From Bradyrhizobium sacchari (GTDB lineage: Bacteria > Pseudomonadota > Alphaproteobacteria > Rhizobiales > Xanthobacteraceae), in assembly GCF_002068095.1 (NCBI RefSeq), contig NZ_LWIG01000032.1:1-41369 (forward strand): a stretch of DNA of 41,369 nt, given 5' to 3'. The translations under genes and the position numbers were made by a program. The notes under the pieces are model-generated. The model was not told the DNA's origin. It saw nothing but the letters and a program-made list of their open reading frames with translations, and ran no database searches. Shown here one piece after another: positions 7,882-18,485 of this stretch; position 1 is the first letter of the stretch, and each line of letters begins with the position of its first letter.

Positions 7882-9597
7882 TCACTGGACGGAGAACACG
7901 AAGAGCGAACCGCCCTCGGGAGCTGCGGCCGTCATCTTCTTTCCTACCTCGCCCAGGAACGCAGGCAGCGCAGCCGTGCGGCCGACGACGATGGCGACAT
8001 ATTGCTTGCCGTCGACCTGGTAGGTCACAGGACCTGCGCCGATGCCGGATCCGAGATTCTTGCTCCACAACACCTTGCCGGACTTCGCATCGATGGCGCG
8101 GAAGTCGCCATGGATGTTGCCGGCAAACACGAGACCGCCGCCGGTGGTCAGCGTGCCGCCGTTGAACGGCAGGTCTTCCTTGATCGACCAGACCTTCTTC
8201 TGCGCGACCGGGTCCCAGGCGACGAGCTCGCCGAGGAAACCGCCGGGGCCTTCCTTGGTCGGGAATTCAGCGCCGAGATAGAACACGCCGCGCTTGTAGG
8301 AGACGTCGGAGACCGACCAGTCCATGCAGACATTGTTGGACGGAATGTAGACGAGCCCGGTCTGCGGATTGAACGACATCGGTTGCCAGTTCTTGCCGCC
8401 GATCAGGTTCGGGCAGATGTCCTTGGCGGGATGGTTCGGCCCGGGACGCTTGTCGGGATCCTCGACCGCGCGCATCGTGGCGACATCCCACTTCTTGGCC
8501 CAGTTGGAGAACACGTACTTCTCCGCCGACAGCACCTTGCCGGTCTCGCGGTTGGCGACGAAGAAATAGCCGTTGCGATCCGCCTTCATCAGCGCCGGAA
8601 CGGTGCTGCCGCCGATCTTCAGATCCGCAAGCACGGCTTCGTTGACGCCGTCATAGTCCCAGGCGTCGGCCGGCGTGGTCTGGATGTGCCACTTGATCTT
8701 GCCGGTGTTGGGATCGAACGCCACCGTCGAGGCGGTGTAGAGGTTGGTCAGCTTGCCGAAATTGCCGTCGCCGGTCGAGCGCACCGCCGTGTTCCACGGG
8801 GCCGGATTGCTGGTGCCCCAATAGACCGTGTCGGTCTTCGGATCGTAGGAGCCGACCAGCCAGGCCGCGCCGCCGCCGTGCTGGGCGGAGTCGCCCTTCC
8901 AGGTGTCGCCGCCGGGCTCATCCGGCGAAGGAACGGTGTAGGTCTGCCACACCTGCTTGCCGGTGTTGATGTCGAAGGCCTGGAGCGAGCCGCGCACGCC
9001 GTACTCGCCGCCGCCGAAACCGGTGATGACCTTGTCGCGCACGACGAGCGGCGGCGAGGTGATGACCGAGCCCTGCTTGTAGTCGACCACCTTCGTGGTC
9101 CACAGCGCCTTGCCGGTCGCGGCATCGAGCGCCGTCAGCTTGCCGTCGAGACGCCCGACGAAGATCTTGCCGTCGGCGTAGGTGACGCCGCGATTGTTGA
9201 CGTCGCAGCAGGCGTATTGCAGCACGTCCTCGGGAATGTCGGGCTCCCAGGTCCATTTGCGCGCGCCGGTGGCCGCATCAAGCGCGTAGACGTATTTCGG
9301 GCCCCAGGAGCTCGAAACGTAGAGCGTGTTGCCGATGACGATCGGCGAGGATTCGTTCGAACGCAGCGAGGCCAGCGAGAACGAATAGGCGAGCGTGAGC
9401 TTGCCGGCATTCTCGGTGTTGATCTGCTTCAGCGGGCTGAAGCGCGTGTTGCCGTAGTCGTGGCCCGCGACGGCCCACTGGTTCGAATCCGATTGCGCCT
9501 TGAGCACGGTCTCGTTGGCGCGAGTGCCGGATGTAGTGGCGGCGAGCATCGCAATCATGGAGATGCCGGCCAAGAAGCCCTTCGTTCCAAAGGTCAT
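7882..9597 (-). CDS. xoxF: Lanthanide-dependent PQQ methanol dehydrogenase XoxF
   Basis: This is a periplasmic quinoprotein that oxidises methanol (and probably other small alcohols) using PQQ and a metal. It has 571 residues, the usual family length, with a signal peptide ending near residue 27. Adjacent cysteines C130-C131 (YACCDVNN) form the characteristic vicinal disulfide. The motif WDYDG supplies the catalytic base D314 and a second Asp, D316; that extra acid marks lanthanide-coordinating XoxF enzymes and is absent in calcium-type MxaF. Repeated W-motif blades of the eight-bladed propeller are visible (ALDAATGARKWTWE, ALDAATGKALWTTK, AIDAKSGKVLWSKN). A strong ribosome site, GGAGGG, lies five bases before the ATG. 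No mxaI or pqq genes lie in the window, so PQQ synthesis must be encoded elsewhere. Confidence 0.97.
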   Translation of the reverse strand: MTFGTKGFLAGISMIAMLAATTSGTRANETVLKAQSDSNQWAVAGHDYGNTRFSPLKQINTENAGKLTLAYSFSLASLRSNESSPIVIGNTLYVSSSWGPKYVYALDAATGARKWTWEPDIPEDVLQYACCDVNNRGVTYADGKIFVGRLDGKLTALDAATGKALWTTKVVDYKQGSVITSPPLVVRDKVITGFGGGEYGVRGSLQAFDINTGKQVWQTYTVPSPDEPGGDTWKGDSAQHGGGAAWLVGSYDPKTDTVYWGTSNPAPWNTAVRSTGDGNFGKLTNLYTASTVAFDPNTGKIKWHIQTTPADAWDYDGVNEAVLADLKIGGSTVPALMKADRNGYFFVANRETGKVLSAEKYVFSNWAKKWDVATMRAVEDPDKRPGPNHPAKDICPNLIGGKNWQPMSFNPQTGLVYIPSNNVCMDWSVSDVSYKRGVFYLGAEFPTKEGPGGFLGELVAWDPVAQKKVWSIKEDLPFNGGTLTTGGGLVFAGNIHGDFRAIDAKSGKVLWSKNLGSGIGAGPVTYQVDGKQYVAIVVGRTAALPAFLGEVGKKMTAAAPEGGSLFVFSVQ

Positions 9598-9713
9598 GTA
9601 TTCCCTCCGCGATGTTGTTGTGAACGCCTCGTTGGGCGCCTGAGCAAGCTGCGCTCGTGATGCGCAGTTTTCCTGCGAACCATCGTTGGAAATTACAGCA
9701 TCGCCGTTTCGCG

Positions 9714-9737
9714 CTTAGTATAGGCGGAAGGTAGTAG
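9714..9737 (-). promoter_or_regulatory. Candidate response-regulator site upstream of xoxF
   Basis: Read toward xoxF, this stretch holds CTACTACC running into CTTCCGCCTATACTAAG. The same two pieces recur upstream of coxS at 10708-10725 as CTTCCGCCTACTACCAAG. It lies about 120 bases before the xoxF start. The sharing suggests a common regulator, most simply the LuxR-type regulators next to xoxF; this is inference. Confidence 0.45.
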
Positions 9738-9856
9738 TGCGGATCATCGGCGGCTTTCGCCGCTCATCTCGTTGTGCTCGCTTGCGTCTTTGCCTTGATC
9801 TACAGTGCAAAACGCACCAAGCGGTGTGGGACGACGACATCGCCTCACGCTCGGTC

Positions 9857-9992
9857 GTCGTCCCGGACAAGCGAACGGAGTGGGCGCTGATAACCACAGA
9901 GTTGGTGTGGCGCAGGCTGATAACTCCGAGTCCCCGTAACCACGTCGGCCTGTGGTTATACCGGATCTGCGCCTACGCTTGTCCGGGACGAC
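9857..9992. repeat. REP-like palindromic element, GTCGTCCC family (long form)
   Basis: Perfect 17-base inverted arms (GTCGTCCCGGACAAGCG and its complement) enclose 102 bases. Inside them is a nested perfect inverted repeat, ATAACCACAG (9890-9899) / CTGTGGTTAT (9950-9959). The outer arms resemble those at 16178-16224. It could fold as a cruciform or a long RNA hairpin. Confidence 0.75.
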
Positions 9993-10044
9993 AGGTGAGT
10001 TTGGACGATCTTGCATCGTCGCGCGCAGCGATGCTGGGTATCGG

Positions 10045-10494
10045 TTACGATGATGGCGCTACCAGGCCTGCAAAACTTTCGAAGAAGTTCGCGGCGAGTT
10101 TTCGCGACGTCGAGTCGATCAGCCGCGAGCCGAGCTGCGCGAGTTTGCCGCCGATCTGTGCGTCGGCGTCGTAATGCAGGATGGTGACATCGGGCGATTC
10201 CTCTTCCAGCCTGACCTTCGCGCCGCCCTTGGCAAAGCCCGCGACGCCGCCTGCGCCTTCGCCAACGATGCGGTAGCCGTTGGGCGCGTCGATATCGGTC
10301 AGCGTCACCTTGCCGCTGAACGTGGCCTTCACCGGGCCGACCTTCAGCTCCACGGTCGCCGTCATCTCCGTCGGCGATGCCATCTCGAGCGATTGGCAGC
10401 CGGGAATGCAGCGCCTGAGAATGTCGGGATCGTTGAGCGCAGCCCACACTTTGGCTTTCGACGCCGGAATACGCTGACTGTCATTCATCTGCAT
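10045..10494 (-). CDS. CoxG-like SRPBCC family protein
   Basis: This is a small soluble protein of about 149 residues of the CoxG (carbon monoxide dehydrogenase subunit G) family in the SRPBCC/START fold. The family signature is at the start: residues like KVWAALNDPDILRRCIPGCQSLE, then VGPVKATFSGKVTL and GAGGVAGFAKGGAKVRLEE. CoxG of Oligotropha helps membrane recruitment of CO dehydrogenase; it is not catalytic. Three in-frame starts exist: GTG 10503, ATG 10494 and ATG 10488. I favour 10494, which follows GGGGTGGAAGCG. It is divergent from coxSLM with about 600 bases between, so the likely partner is that enzyme, though the two are not in one operon. Confidence 0.85.
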   Translation of the reverse strand: MQMNDSQRIPASKAKVWAALNDPDILRRCIPGCQSLEMASPTEMTATVELKVGPVKATFSGKVTLTDIDAPNGYRIVGEGAGGVAGFAKGGAKVRLEEESPDVTILHYDADAQIGGKLAQLGSRLIDSTSRKLAANFFESFAGLVAPSS

Positions 10495-10562
10495 CGCTTC
10501 CACCCCTTTTGACCGTTGCTTGCACGGTTCGACTAGGGGGACGTCCGGCTGCGATCAATCGC

Positions 10563-10580
10563 CAGGAAGTACTAGTCCTG
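10563..10580. promoter_or_regulatory. Inverted repeat CAGGA-N8-TCCTG upstream of coxG-like gene
   Basis: The arms CAGGA and TCCTG flank AGTACTAG, about 70 bases upstream of the coxG-like start. The geometry suits a dimeric regulator, but there is no second copy in the window to support a specific factor. Confidence 0.3.
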
Positions 10581-10605
10581 CTTGGACGCGCCTCATTCAG
10601 TCGAT

Positions 10606-10647
10606 GTCATTCCGGGCTCCCTCGCTTCGCTCGGGCCCCGGAATGAC
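10606..10647. repeat. REP-like palindromic element, GTCATTCCGGG family (short form)
   Basis: It begins GTCATTCCGGG, ends CCCCGGAATGAC and has an inner inverted repeat around TCGCTTCGC. It shares both ends with the elements at 19781-19860 and 25676-25778. Confidence 0.8.
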
Positions 10648-10707
10648 GGAGTGGAGTGTCGGCACGGTTTGCTGCGTCGCCACAAGCAAAATCAACGACT
10701 TAACTCG

Positions 10708-10725
10708 CTTCCGCCTACTACCAAG
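10708..10725 (+). promoter_or_regulatory. Candidate response-regulator site upstream of coxSLM
   Basis: CTTCCGCCTACTACCAAG matches the xoxF upstream element at 9714-9737 apart from one inserted base and one substitution. It points toward coxS but lies about 370 bases before its start, so the promoter must either be far upstream or the site acts at a distance. The assignment is tentative. Confidence 0.4.
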
Positions 10726-10820
10726 ATCGCGGTTACAAGGGTGTGAGCGCGTGCTCCTATTCGTGGCAAGGAACAAGGCAGCAAAGGGAGAAACGACGCG
10801 CGAGGAGCGCGACGTCCAAA

Positions 10821-10857
10821 GCCAGTGCTCAAGGCCAGTGCTCAAGGCCAGCGCTTC
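10821..10857. repeat. Short tandem repeat, unit GCCAGTGCTCAAG
   Basis: Two exact copies of the 13-base unit (10821-10833 and 10834-10846) are followed by a partial, diverged third copy. No function is evident. Confidence 0.7.
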
Positions 10858-11094
10858 GCGCGATCGCGGTTGAGCGCAGGCCGCAGCTGACGACGTGGAC
10901 ACCGTTTTCGCAAACTCATTTGCAAGGTCGCGCCATGCGCTGGTGGCGGCACGAATGTCGTGACCGAATCGTACATCTGCGGCGACCGTCACGATGACCT
11001 TTCCATGACGCGCGGCCACCAAAATCCCAGTTGCAAAGTTCCGTTCGCGCTGTCTCTAATTGGAATAACTACAAACATTCGGGAGGAGTACGCC

Positions 11095-11580
<486 letters not shown>

Positions 11581-11665
11581 GGCCGCCCGCCTCGAACAAA
11601 GAACCACCGCTGCTGCTTTCGAGGGAAAGCGCAGTCGAAGCAACTTCCGGTCGGGAGGACCAGTC

Positions 11666-14008
<2,343 letters not shown>

Positions 14009-14023
14009 GAGGGAGGACCGAAC

Positions 14024-14824
14024 ATGTACCAGACCACCTATCATCGTGCCTCCTCGGTCGACGAAGCCGCCAGCCTGTTCGGCAAGAGCAGCGACGCAAA
14101 GTTCCTTGCCGGCGGCCAGACGCTGCTGCCGGTGATGAAGCAGCGGCTCGCCAGCCCCTCCGACGTGATCGACCTCGGCAAGATCAAGGAGCTGCAGGGC
14201 GTCGAGCTCTCGGGGGATACGCTGACCATCAAGGCCGCCACGACCTATTACGACATCATGACGAATGCCGACGTGAAGAAGGCGATCCCCGCGATCGCCT
14301 ATCTCACCTCGGTGCTCGGCGATCCCGCCGTGCGCTACCGCGGCACGATCGGCGGCTCGATCGCCAACAACGATCCCGCCGCAGACTTCCCGGCCGCATT
14401 GCTCGCGCTCGGCGCCACCGTGAAGACCAACAAGCGGTCGATTGCGGCGGATGATTTCTTCAAGGGCCTGTTCACGACGGCTCTCGAAGACGGCGAGATC
14501 ATCACCGCGGTGTCGTTCCCGGTTCCGGCGAAGGCCGGCTACGAGAAGATGCGGCATCCGGCCTCGCGCTTCGCGTTGACCGGCGTGTTCGTCGCGCAGA
14601 CCAAGTCGGGCGACGTTCGGGTGGCGGCTACCGGCGCGTCGCAGAGCGGCGTGATGCGCGTGCCGGCAATCGAGGCCGCGCTGAAGGCGAACTGGTCGCC
14701 GTCGGCGATCGATAATGTGAGCATTTCCGCGAGCGGATTGCTGGCCGACATCCACGGCACGGCGGAGTACCGCGCCAACCTCGTCAAGGTGATGGCGCAG
14801 CGCGCAGTGGCTGCTGCCGGGTGA
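14024..14824 (+). CDS. coxM: Molybdenum hydroxylase FAD subunit, CoxM-like
   Basis: This 266-residue FAD-binding subunit carries electrons from the iron-sulfur subunit to an acceptor, quinone in the CO dehydrogenase case. The two FAD signatures are visible: AGGQTLLP (near residue 29) and TIGGSIANNDPAAD (near residue 107). GGGAGGACC lies just before the ATG, and the gene starts 15 bases after coxL, so translation is probably coupled. A strong intrinsic terminator follows, which makes this the last gene of the operon. Confidence 0.93.
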   Translation: MYQTTYHRASSVDEAASLFGKSSDAKFLAGGQTLLPVMKQRLASPSDVIDLGKIKELQGVELSGDTLTIKAATTYYDIMTNADVKKAIPAIAYLTSVLGDPAVRYRGTIGGSIANNDPAADFPAALLALGATVKTNKRSIAADDFFKGLFTTALEDGEIITAVSFPVPAKAGYEKMRHPASRFALTGVFVAQTKSGDVRVAATGASQSGVMRVPAIEAALKANWSPSAIDNVSISASGLLADIHGTAEYRANLVKVMAQRAVAAAG

Positions 14825-14858
14825 CCATCACCCTTTAGCGACTCGACGCAAATTTTCC

Positions 14859-14893
14859 GCGGCGCGCATTTCGGTGCGCGCCGCTTTTATTAT
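14859..14893 (+). terminator. Intrinsic terminator after coxSLM
   Basis: A perfect 10-bp stem, GCGGCGCGCA / TGCGCGCCGC, with a six-base TTTCGG loop is followed at once by TTTTATTAT. It lies 35 bases after the coxM stop. Confidence 0.9.
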
Positions 14894-14941
14894 GCGCCCA
14901 TGCATGAAAACCGCTTGCCTCGCTGGCGGGAAGGCGAGAAA

Positions 14942-14961
14942 AGTTAATCAGCCGATTAACT
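14942..14961. promoter_or_regulatory. Palindromic operator candidate upstream of racemase gene
   Basis: Perfect 8-base arms AGTTAATC / GATTAACT are separated by AGCC. The site is about 85 bases upstream of the racemase start and is AT-rich against a GC-rich background. Shape and size suit a TetR/MarR-type dimer, but no matching regulator gene adjoins it. Confidence 0.5.
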
Positions 14962-15043
14962 CGCCCCAAGTGCGACGTAAGGCAGCAACGTGAGGCGTTT
15001 GCCGGATCACCGGCACCTGCCCGCGACCCGAGGAAACAACAAC

Positions 15044-16150
15044 GTGCTCGATAAATCAGCCCCCACCTCGTCCGTCCGGACCTCCGGCCCGCTCGCGGGC
15101 TTCCGTATCGTCGAATTCGCCGGCATCGGGCCCGGCCCGTTCGCCTGCATGATGCTGGCCGACATGGGTGCCGACGTCGTCACGCTCGACCGGATCGGTG
15201 CGAAGAAGAGCATGAAGTCTGTGGCCGGCCGCGGCCGCAAGGTGATCGAGCTCGACCTCAAGGACAAGGCGGCGATCGCAGAGGTGCTCGATCTGCTCGC
15301 CAACGCCGACGCGCTCGTGGAAGGCTTTCGTCCCGGCGTGATGGAGCGGCTCGGGCTCGGGCCGGACGTCGTGCTCGCGCGCAACCCAAAGCTCGTCTAC
15401 GGCCGCATGACCGGCTGGGGCCAGGAAGGCCCGCTTGCGAACGCCGCCGGCCACGACATCAACTACATCTCCATCACCGGCGCGCTCGCCGCGATCGGCA
15501 CGAAGGAAGCGCCGGTGCCGCCGCTCAATCTCGTCGGTGATTTCGGCGGCGGCGCGCTCTATCTCGTCGTCGGCGTGCTCGCGGCATTGCTGGAAGCCTC
15601 GAGGTCCGGCAAGGGCCAGGTGGTCGACGCCGCGATGTGCGACGGCGCGGCCTCGCTGATGTCGTTCTTCTTCGACATGACCACGCTGGGACGCTGGACC
15701 GAGGGTCGCGACCAGAACTTCCTCGACGGCGGCGCGCATTTCTACGGCGTCTATGAATGCGCTTGCGGCCATTTCGTCTCGATCGGCTCGATCGAGCCGC
15801 AATTCTACGCGCTGCTGCGCGAGCATGCGGGCCTTAACGATGCGGATTTCGACGCGCAGATGGACCGCAAGGCCTGGCCGGCGCTGAAGGAGAAGCTGAA
15901 GGCGGTGTTCAAGAGCAAGACGCGCGAGGACTGGTGCAAGATCATGGAAGGCACCGACATCTGCTTCGCGCCGGTGCTGACCATGTCGGAAGCGACACAA
16001 CATCCGCACATGGTCGCCCGCAACGTCTTCGTCGAGCGTCACGGCGTGAAGCAGCCGGCCCCGGCGCCGCGCTTCTCGCGCACGCCGTCGGCCGTGCGCG
16101 AGCCGGAGGCGGCGGAGATCGCAGCGGTGACGAAGGCGTGGAAGAGATAG
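15044..16150 (+). CDS. Alpha-methylacyl-CoA racemase (CoA-transferase III family)
   Basis: This 368-residue member of the CaiB/BaiF family most likely interconverts 2R- and 2S-methylacyl-CoA for branched-chain acyl oxidation. The racemase triad is conserved: H137 in GHDINY, D166 in LVGDFGGG and E251 in IEPQF. These align with H126, D156 and E241 of the mycobacterial racemase MCR, whereas CoA-transferases rely on a different single catalytic Asp. The GTG at 15044 follows AGGAAA at a spacing of about nine bases; the longer frame from 14990 lacks a good site. It is a single gene between the cox terminator and a REP-like element. Confidence 0.88.
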   Translation: MLDKSAPTSSVRTSGPLAGFRIVEFAGIGPGPFACMMLADMGADVVTLDRIGAKKSMKSVAGRGRKVIELDLKDKAAIAEVLDLLANADALVEGFRPGVMERLGLGPDVVLARNPKLVYGRMTGWGQEGPLANAAGHDINYISITGALAAIGTKEAPVPPLNLVGDFGGGALYLVVGVLAALLEASRSGKGQVVDAAMCDGAASLMSFFFDMTTLGRWTEGRDQNFLDGGAHFYGVYECACGHFVSIGSIEPQFYALLREHAGLNDADFDAQMDRKAWPALKEKLKAVFKSKTREDWCKIMEGTDICFAPVLTMSEATQHPHMVARNVFVERHGVKQPAPAPRFSRTPSAVREPEAAEIAAVTKAWKR

Positions 16151-16177
16151 AATCTCCGCTGCCGCACCAATTTCCTC

Positions 16178-16224
16178 GTCGTCCCTGACAAGCGCGCCAG
16201 AAGCGCGCGCCGATCCGGGACGAC
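16178..16224. repeat. REP-like palindromic element, GTCGTCCC family (short form)
   Basis: It begins GTCGTCCC, ends GGGACGAC and has an inner GCGCGC-rich inverted repeat. It sits between the convergent racemase and hpd genes, where it could act as a bidirectional transcription end. Confidence 0.7.
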
Positions 16225-16262
16225 AGCTGTTCTGAGGCGGCAATCCAGGCAACAACGCCGCC

Positions 16263-17381
16263 CTACGCCGCGTTCCCCACCTTCAGCACCCCGCGCCGGA
16301 TCTGATCCTCCTCGATCGATTCGAACAGGGCTTTGAAATTGCCCTCGCCAAAGCCGTCGTCGCCCTTGCGCTGGATGAACTCGAAGAAGATCGGGCCGAT
16401 CGCGTTGGCCGAAAAGATCTGCAACAGCACCTTGGTCTGGCCGCCGTCAACGACGCCTTCGCCGTCGATCAGGATGCCGTTCCTCTGCAAGCGAGGGACA
16501 TCCTCGCCGTGCTTGGGCAGGCGCGCGTCGATCTTCTCGAAATAGGTGTCGGGCGGTGACGGCATGAAGGGCAGGCCGGCCGCGCGCAGGCCTTCGATCG
16601 TGCCGTGGATGTCGCGGCAGCCGCAGGCGATGTGCTGGATGCCCTCGCCGCGATAGGTCTTCAGATATTCCTCGATCTGGCCGGAATCGCCGGCGTCCTC
16701 GTTGATCGGAATCCGGATCTTGCCGTCCGGGCTGGTCAACGCGCGCGAGAACAGGCCGGAGGCGCGGCCCTCGATGTCGAAGAAGCGGATCTGGCGGAAG
16801 TTGAACAGCTTCTCGTAGAAGCCGGCCCAGACATCCATGCGGCCGCGATGGACGTTGTGGGTGAGGTGGTCGAGATAGAACAGGCCGGCACCGACCGGCC
16901 GCGGATCGCGCGCGCCCAGCCATTCGAACTCCGCATCATAGGCCGAGCCCTTGGCGCCGTAGCGGTCGACGAGATAGAGCAGGCTGCCGCCGATGCCCTT
17001 GATCGCGGGCACGTCGAGCGTCTTCTGCGCCGATGACACGTCGGCGGGTTCGGCGCCAAGCGCGATGGCGCGGTCATAGGCCGCCTTGGCATCGACGACG
17101 CGAAACGCCATCGACGGCGCGCAGGGGCCGTGGGCGGCGACGAACTCATAGCCGTGAGTGCCGGGCTCCTCGTTGACGAGATAGTTGATGTCGCCCTGGC
17201 GATAGACCGTGATTTTCTTCGTCCTGTGGCGCGCGACGGGCGCATAGCCCATCAGCCTGAACAGCGCGTGCAGCTCGCCCGGATCGGGATGCGCATATTC
17301 GACGAACTCGAAGCCGTCAGTGCCCATCGGATTATCGGCGCTGATCGTGGCCGGCGGTGCATCGTGCGGAAACGGACCCAT
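16263..17381 (-). CDS. hpd: 4-hydroxyphenylpyruvate dioxygenase
   Basis: This cytoplasmic non-haem iron enzyme turns 4-hydroxyphenylpyruvate into homogentisate, the second step of tyrosine breakdown. It has 372 residues with two vicinal-oxygen-chelate domains. The iron ligands are visible: H172 (LDHLTHNV), H250 (GIQHIA) and E334 (FFEFIQRKG). GGGAGAGCAGC precedes the ATG at 17381; a later in-frame ATG before GTDGFEFVEY is possible but lacks such a site. It diverges from an Lrp-type regulator gene across 121 bases containing a perfect inverted repeat, so this is probably the regulator's target. The next steps, hmgA and fahA, lie 2-4 kb away on the same strand. Confidence 0.97.
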   Translation of the reverse strand: MGPFPHDAPPATISADNPMGTDGFEFVEYAHPDPGELHALFRLMGYAPVARHRTKKITVYRQGDINYLVNEEPGTHGYEFVAAHGPCAPSMAFRVVDAKAAYDRAIALGAEPADVSSAQKTLDVPAIKGIGGSLLYLVDRYGAKGSAYDAEFEWLGARDPRPVGAGLFYLDHLTHNVHRGRMDVWAGFYEKLFNFRQIRFFDIEGRASGLFSRALTSPDGKIRIPINEDAGDSGQIEEYLKTYRGEGIQHIACGCRDIHGTIEGLRAAGLPFMPSPPDTYFEKIDARLPKHGEDVPRLQRNGILIDGEGVVDGGQTKVLLQIFSANAIGPIFFEFIQRKGDDGFGEGNFKALFESIEEDQIRRGVLKVGNAA

Positions 17382-17466
17382 GCTGCTCTCCCAAATGGCT
17401 GCCGGGAGGAACTATCCTTCATCTGGAGCGCAAGGAGCGTGCAAACGGGACGTGATTTGGCTATCG

Positions 17467-17485
17467 TATGCACGATCCGTGCATA
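17467..17485. promoter_or_regulatory. Inverted-repeat operator between hpd and its Lrp-type regulator
   Basis: Perfect arms TATGCAC / GTGCATA with a five-base spacer lie 18 bases before the regulator start and about 90 bases before hpd. Lrp/AsnC regulators of hpd typically bind such divergent regions; the link is inferred from position. Confidence 0.6.
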
Positions 17486-17502
17486 AAAAGGAGAAAACAC
17501 GC

Positions 17503-17982
17503 ATGATCTCCGTGGACGCCTTCGACCTCAAGATCCTGACCGCACTGCAGGACGACGGTCGGCTCACCAACCAGGAGCTTGCCGAGCTCGCAGGGCTCTC
17601 GGCCTCGCAATGCTCGCGGCGGCGGATGCGGCTGGAGGAGGAGAAGGTGATCTCGGGCTATCACGCCGATCTCTCCAGCGAGGCGCTCGGCTTCGGCGTG
17701 ATCGCCTTCATCCAGGTCGGGCTTGCGACGCACTCGCCGGACAACTCAAAACGCTTCCGCGCGCTGGTGAACCGGATCGACGAGATCCAGGAGGCGTATT
17801 CGCTGACGGGCGATGCCGACTACGTGCTCAAGGCCGTGCTGCGCGATCTCAAGGGCCTCTCAAACCTCGTCAACGACGTGCTGATGCCGCATCAGAGCGT
17901 GGCGCATGTGCGCTCCTCGATCGTGCTCGACCGTCTCAAGGAAAGCGCGAAGCTGCCGCTGAGGGATTTGAAGGCTGGCTGA
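17503..17982 (+). CDS. Lrp/AsnC family regulator, probable hpd regulator
   Basis: This 159-residue transcription factor has an N-terminal helix-turn-helix (LDDGRLTNQELAELAGLS-like, residues about 8-55) and a C-terminal RAM effector domain (about 65-150, YHADLSSEALGFGVIAFIQV, GDADYVLKAV). AAGGAG lies upstream of the ATG. It is divergent from hpd, the arrangement known for Lrp-type activators that respond to 4-hydroxyphenylpyruvate or tyrosine. An inverted repeat next to its start suggests autoregulation. The effector cannot be read from sequence. Confidence 0.92.
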   Translation: MISVDAFDLKILTALQDDGRLTNQELAELAGLSASQCSRRRMRLEEEKVISGYHADLSSEALGFGVIAFIQVGLATHSPDNSKRFRALVNRIDEIQEAYSLTGDADYVLKAVLRDLKGLSNLVNDVLMPHQSVAHVRSSIVLDRLKESAKLPLRDLKAG

Positions 17983-18054
17983 AATCCAGGGAACTACGGC
18001 ATTCGCGCTGTGGGCGCGGTCTGCGATGATCCAGTCAATCCGGGAGATCGAGCC

Positions 18055-18366
18055 ATGGCCCTACAGCTTCGACCGAACTGCGAATATTGCGACTGCGACC
18101 TGCCGCCTGACGCGACGAATGCGCGGATTTGCTCGTACGAATGCACGTTCTGTGCGGACTGCGTCGAGACAAAACTCTTCAACGTCTGCCCGAACTGCGG
18201 CGGCGGCTTTGCCCCGCGCCCGATCAGGCCGACGCAGGAATGGCGGCCGGGGGCGTGCACTACCAAACAAGTGCCCTCGGACAAGCGGGTGCATTTGAAG
18301 TACAGCATGGAGGACGTCGCGGCGCATTGCGCGAGGGTGCGCGACGTGCCGCCGGAGAGGCGGTAG
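18055..18366 (+). CDS. DUF1272 cysteine-rich small protein
   Basis: This 103-residue protein has zinc-ribbon-like cysteine clusters: C9, C12 and C14 (CEYCDC), C26, C30, C33 and C36, then C45 and C48 (CPNC). The family DUF1272 is short and of unknown role; the pattern suggests two bound zinc ions. CGGGAG precedes the ATG at 18055. It lies downstream of the Lrp-type gene with about 70 bases between and ends in front of a REP-like element facing fahA. Confidence 0.85.
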   Translation: MALQLRPNCEYCDCDLPPDATNARICSYECTFCADCVETKLFNVCPNCGGGFAPRPIRPTQEWRPGACTTKQVPSDKRVHLKYSMEDVAAHCARVRDVPPERR

Positions 18367-18377
18367 GCTCTCTCCAC

Positions 18378-18462
18378 GTCATTGCGAGGAGCCCTTGCGA
18401 CGAAGCAATCCAGACTGCCGCCGTGGAGAGATTCTGGATTGCTTCGCTGCGCTCGCAATGAC
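18378..18462. repeat. REP-like palindromic element, GTCATTGCGAG family
   Basis: Outer arms GTCATTGCGAG / CTCGCAATGAC enclose a second perfect inverted repeat, GAAGCAATCCAGA / TCTGGATTGCTTC. It lies between the convergent DUF1272 and fahA genes. This GTCATTGCGAG type differs from the other elements in the window. Confidence 0.8.
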
Positions 18463-18485
18463 GGTGTTTGTGGCAGGGACCGAGG

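Larger units (their letters stand above)
9598..10044. other. xoxF upstream region between xoxF and the coxG-like gene
   Basis: This 447-base gene-free stretch lies upstream of xoxF and at the 3' end of the coxG-like gene. It holds the candidate regulator site at 9714-9737 and a large REP-like palindrome at 9857-9992. I see no open frame worth calling and no clear -35/-10 pair for xoxF. Confidence 0.7.
10495..11094. other. coxG-coxS divergent intergenic region
   Basis: This gene-free region is about 600 bases. It contains an inverted repeat CAGGA-N8-TCCTG (10563-10580), a REP-like palindrome (10606-10647), the candidate regulator site (10708-10725) and a 13-base tandem repeat (10821-10857). 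Short open frames on both strands lack ribosome sites and family-like sequence, so I call no gene. Confidence 0.7.

Noticed and set aside
7597..9660. 687-residue plus-strand frame opposite xoxF
   Set aside because: Shadow frame; XoxF on the other strand is full length with every expected motif.
9737..10174. 145-residue plus-strand frame in the xoxF-coxG gap
   Set aside because: It runs through a REP-like palindrome and into the antisense of the coxG-like gene, so it is not a plausible gene.
10821..10857. Tandem repeat as iterons of an origin
   Set aside because: Only two exact copies, no AT-rich region and no replication gene nearby.
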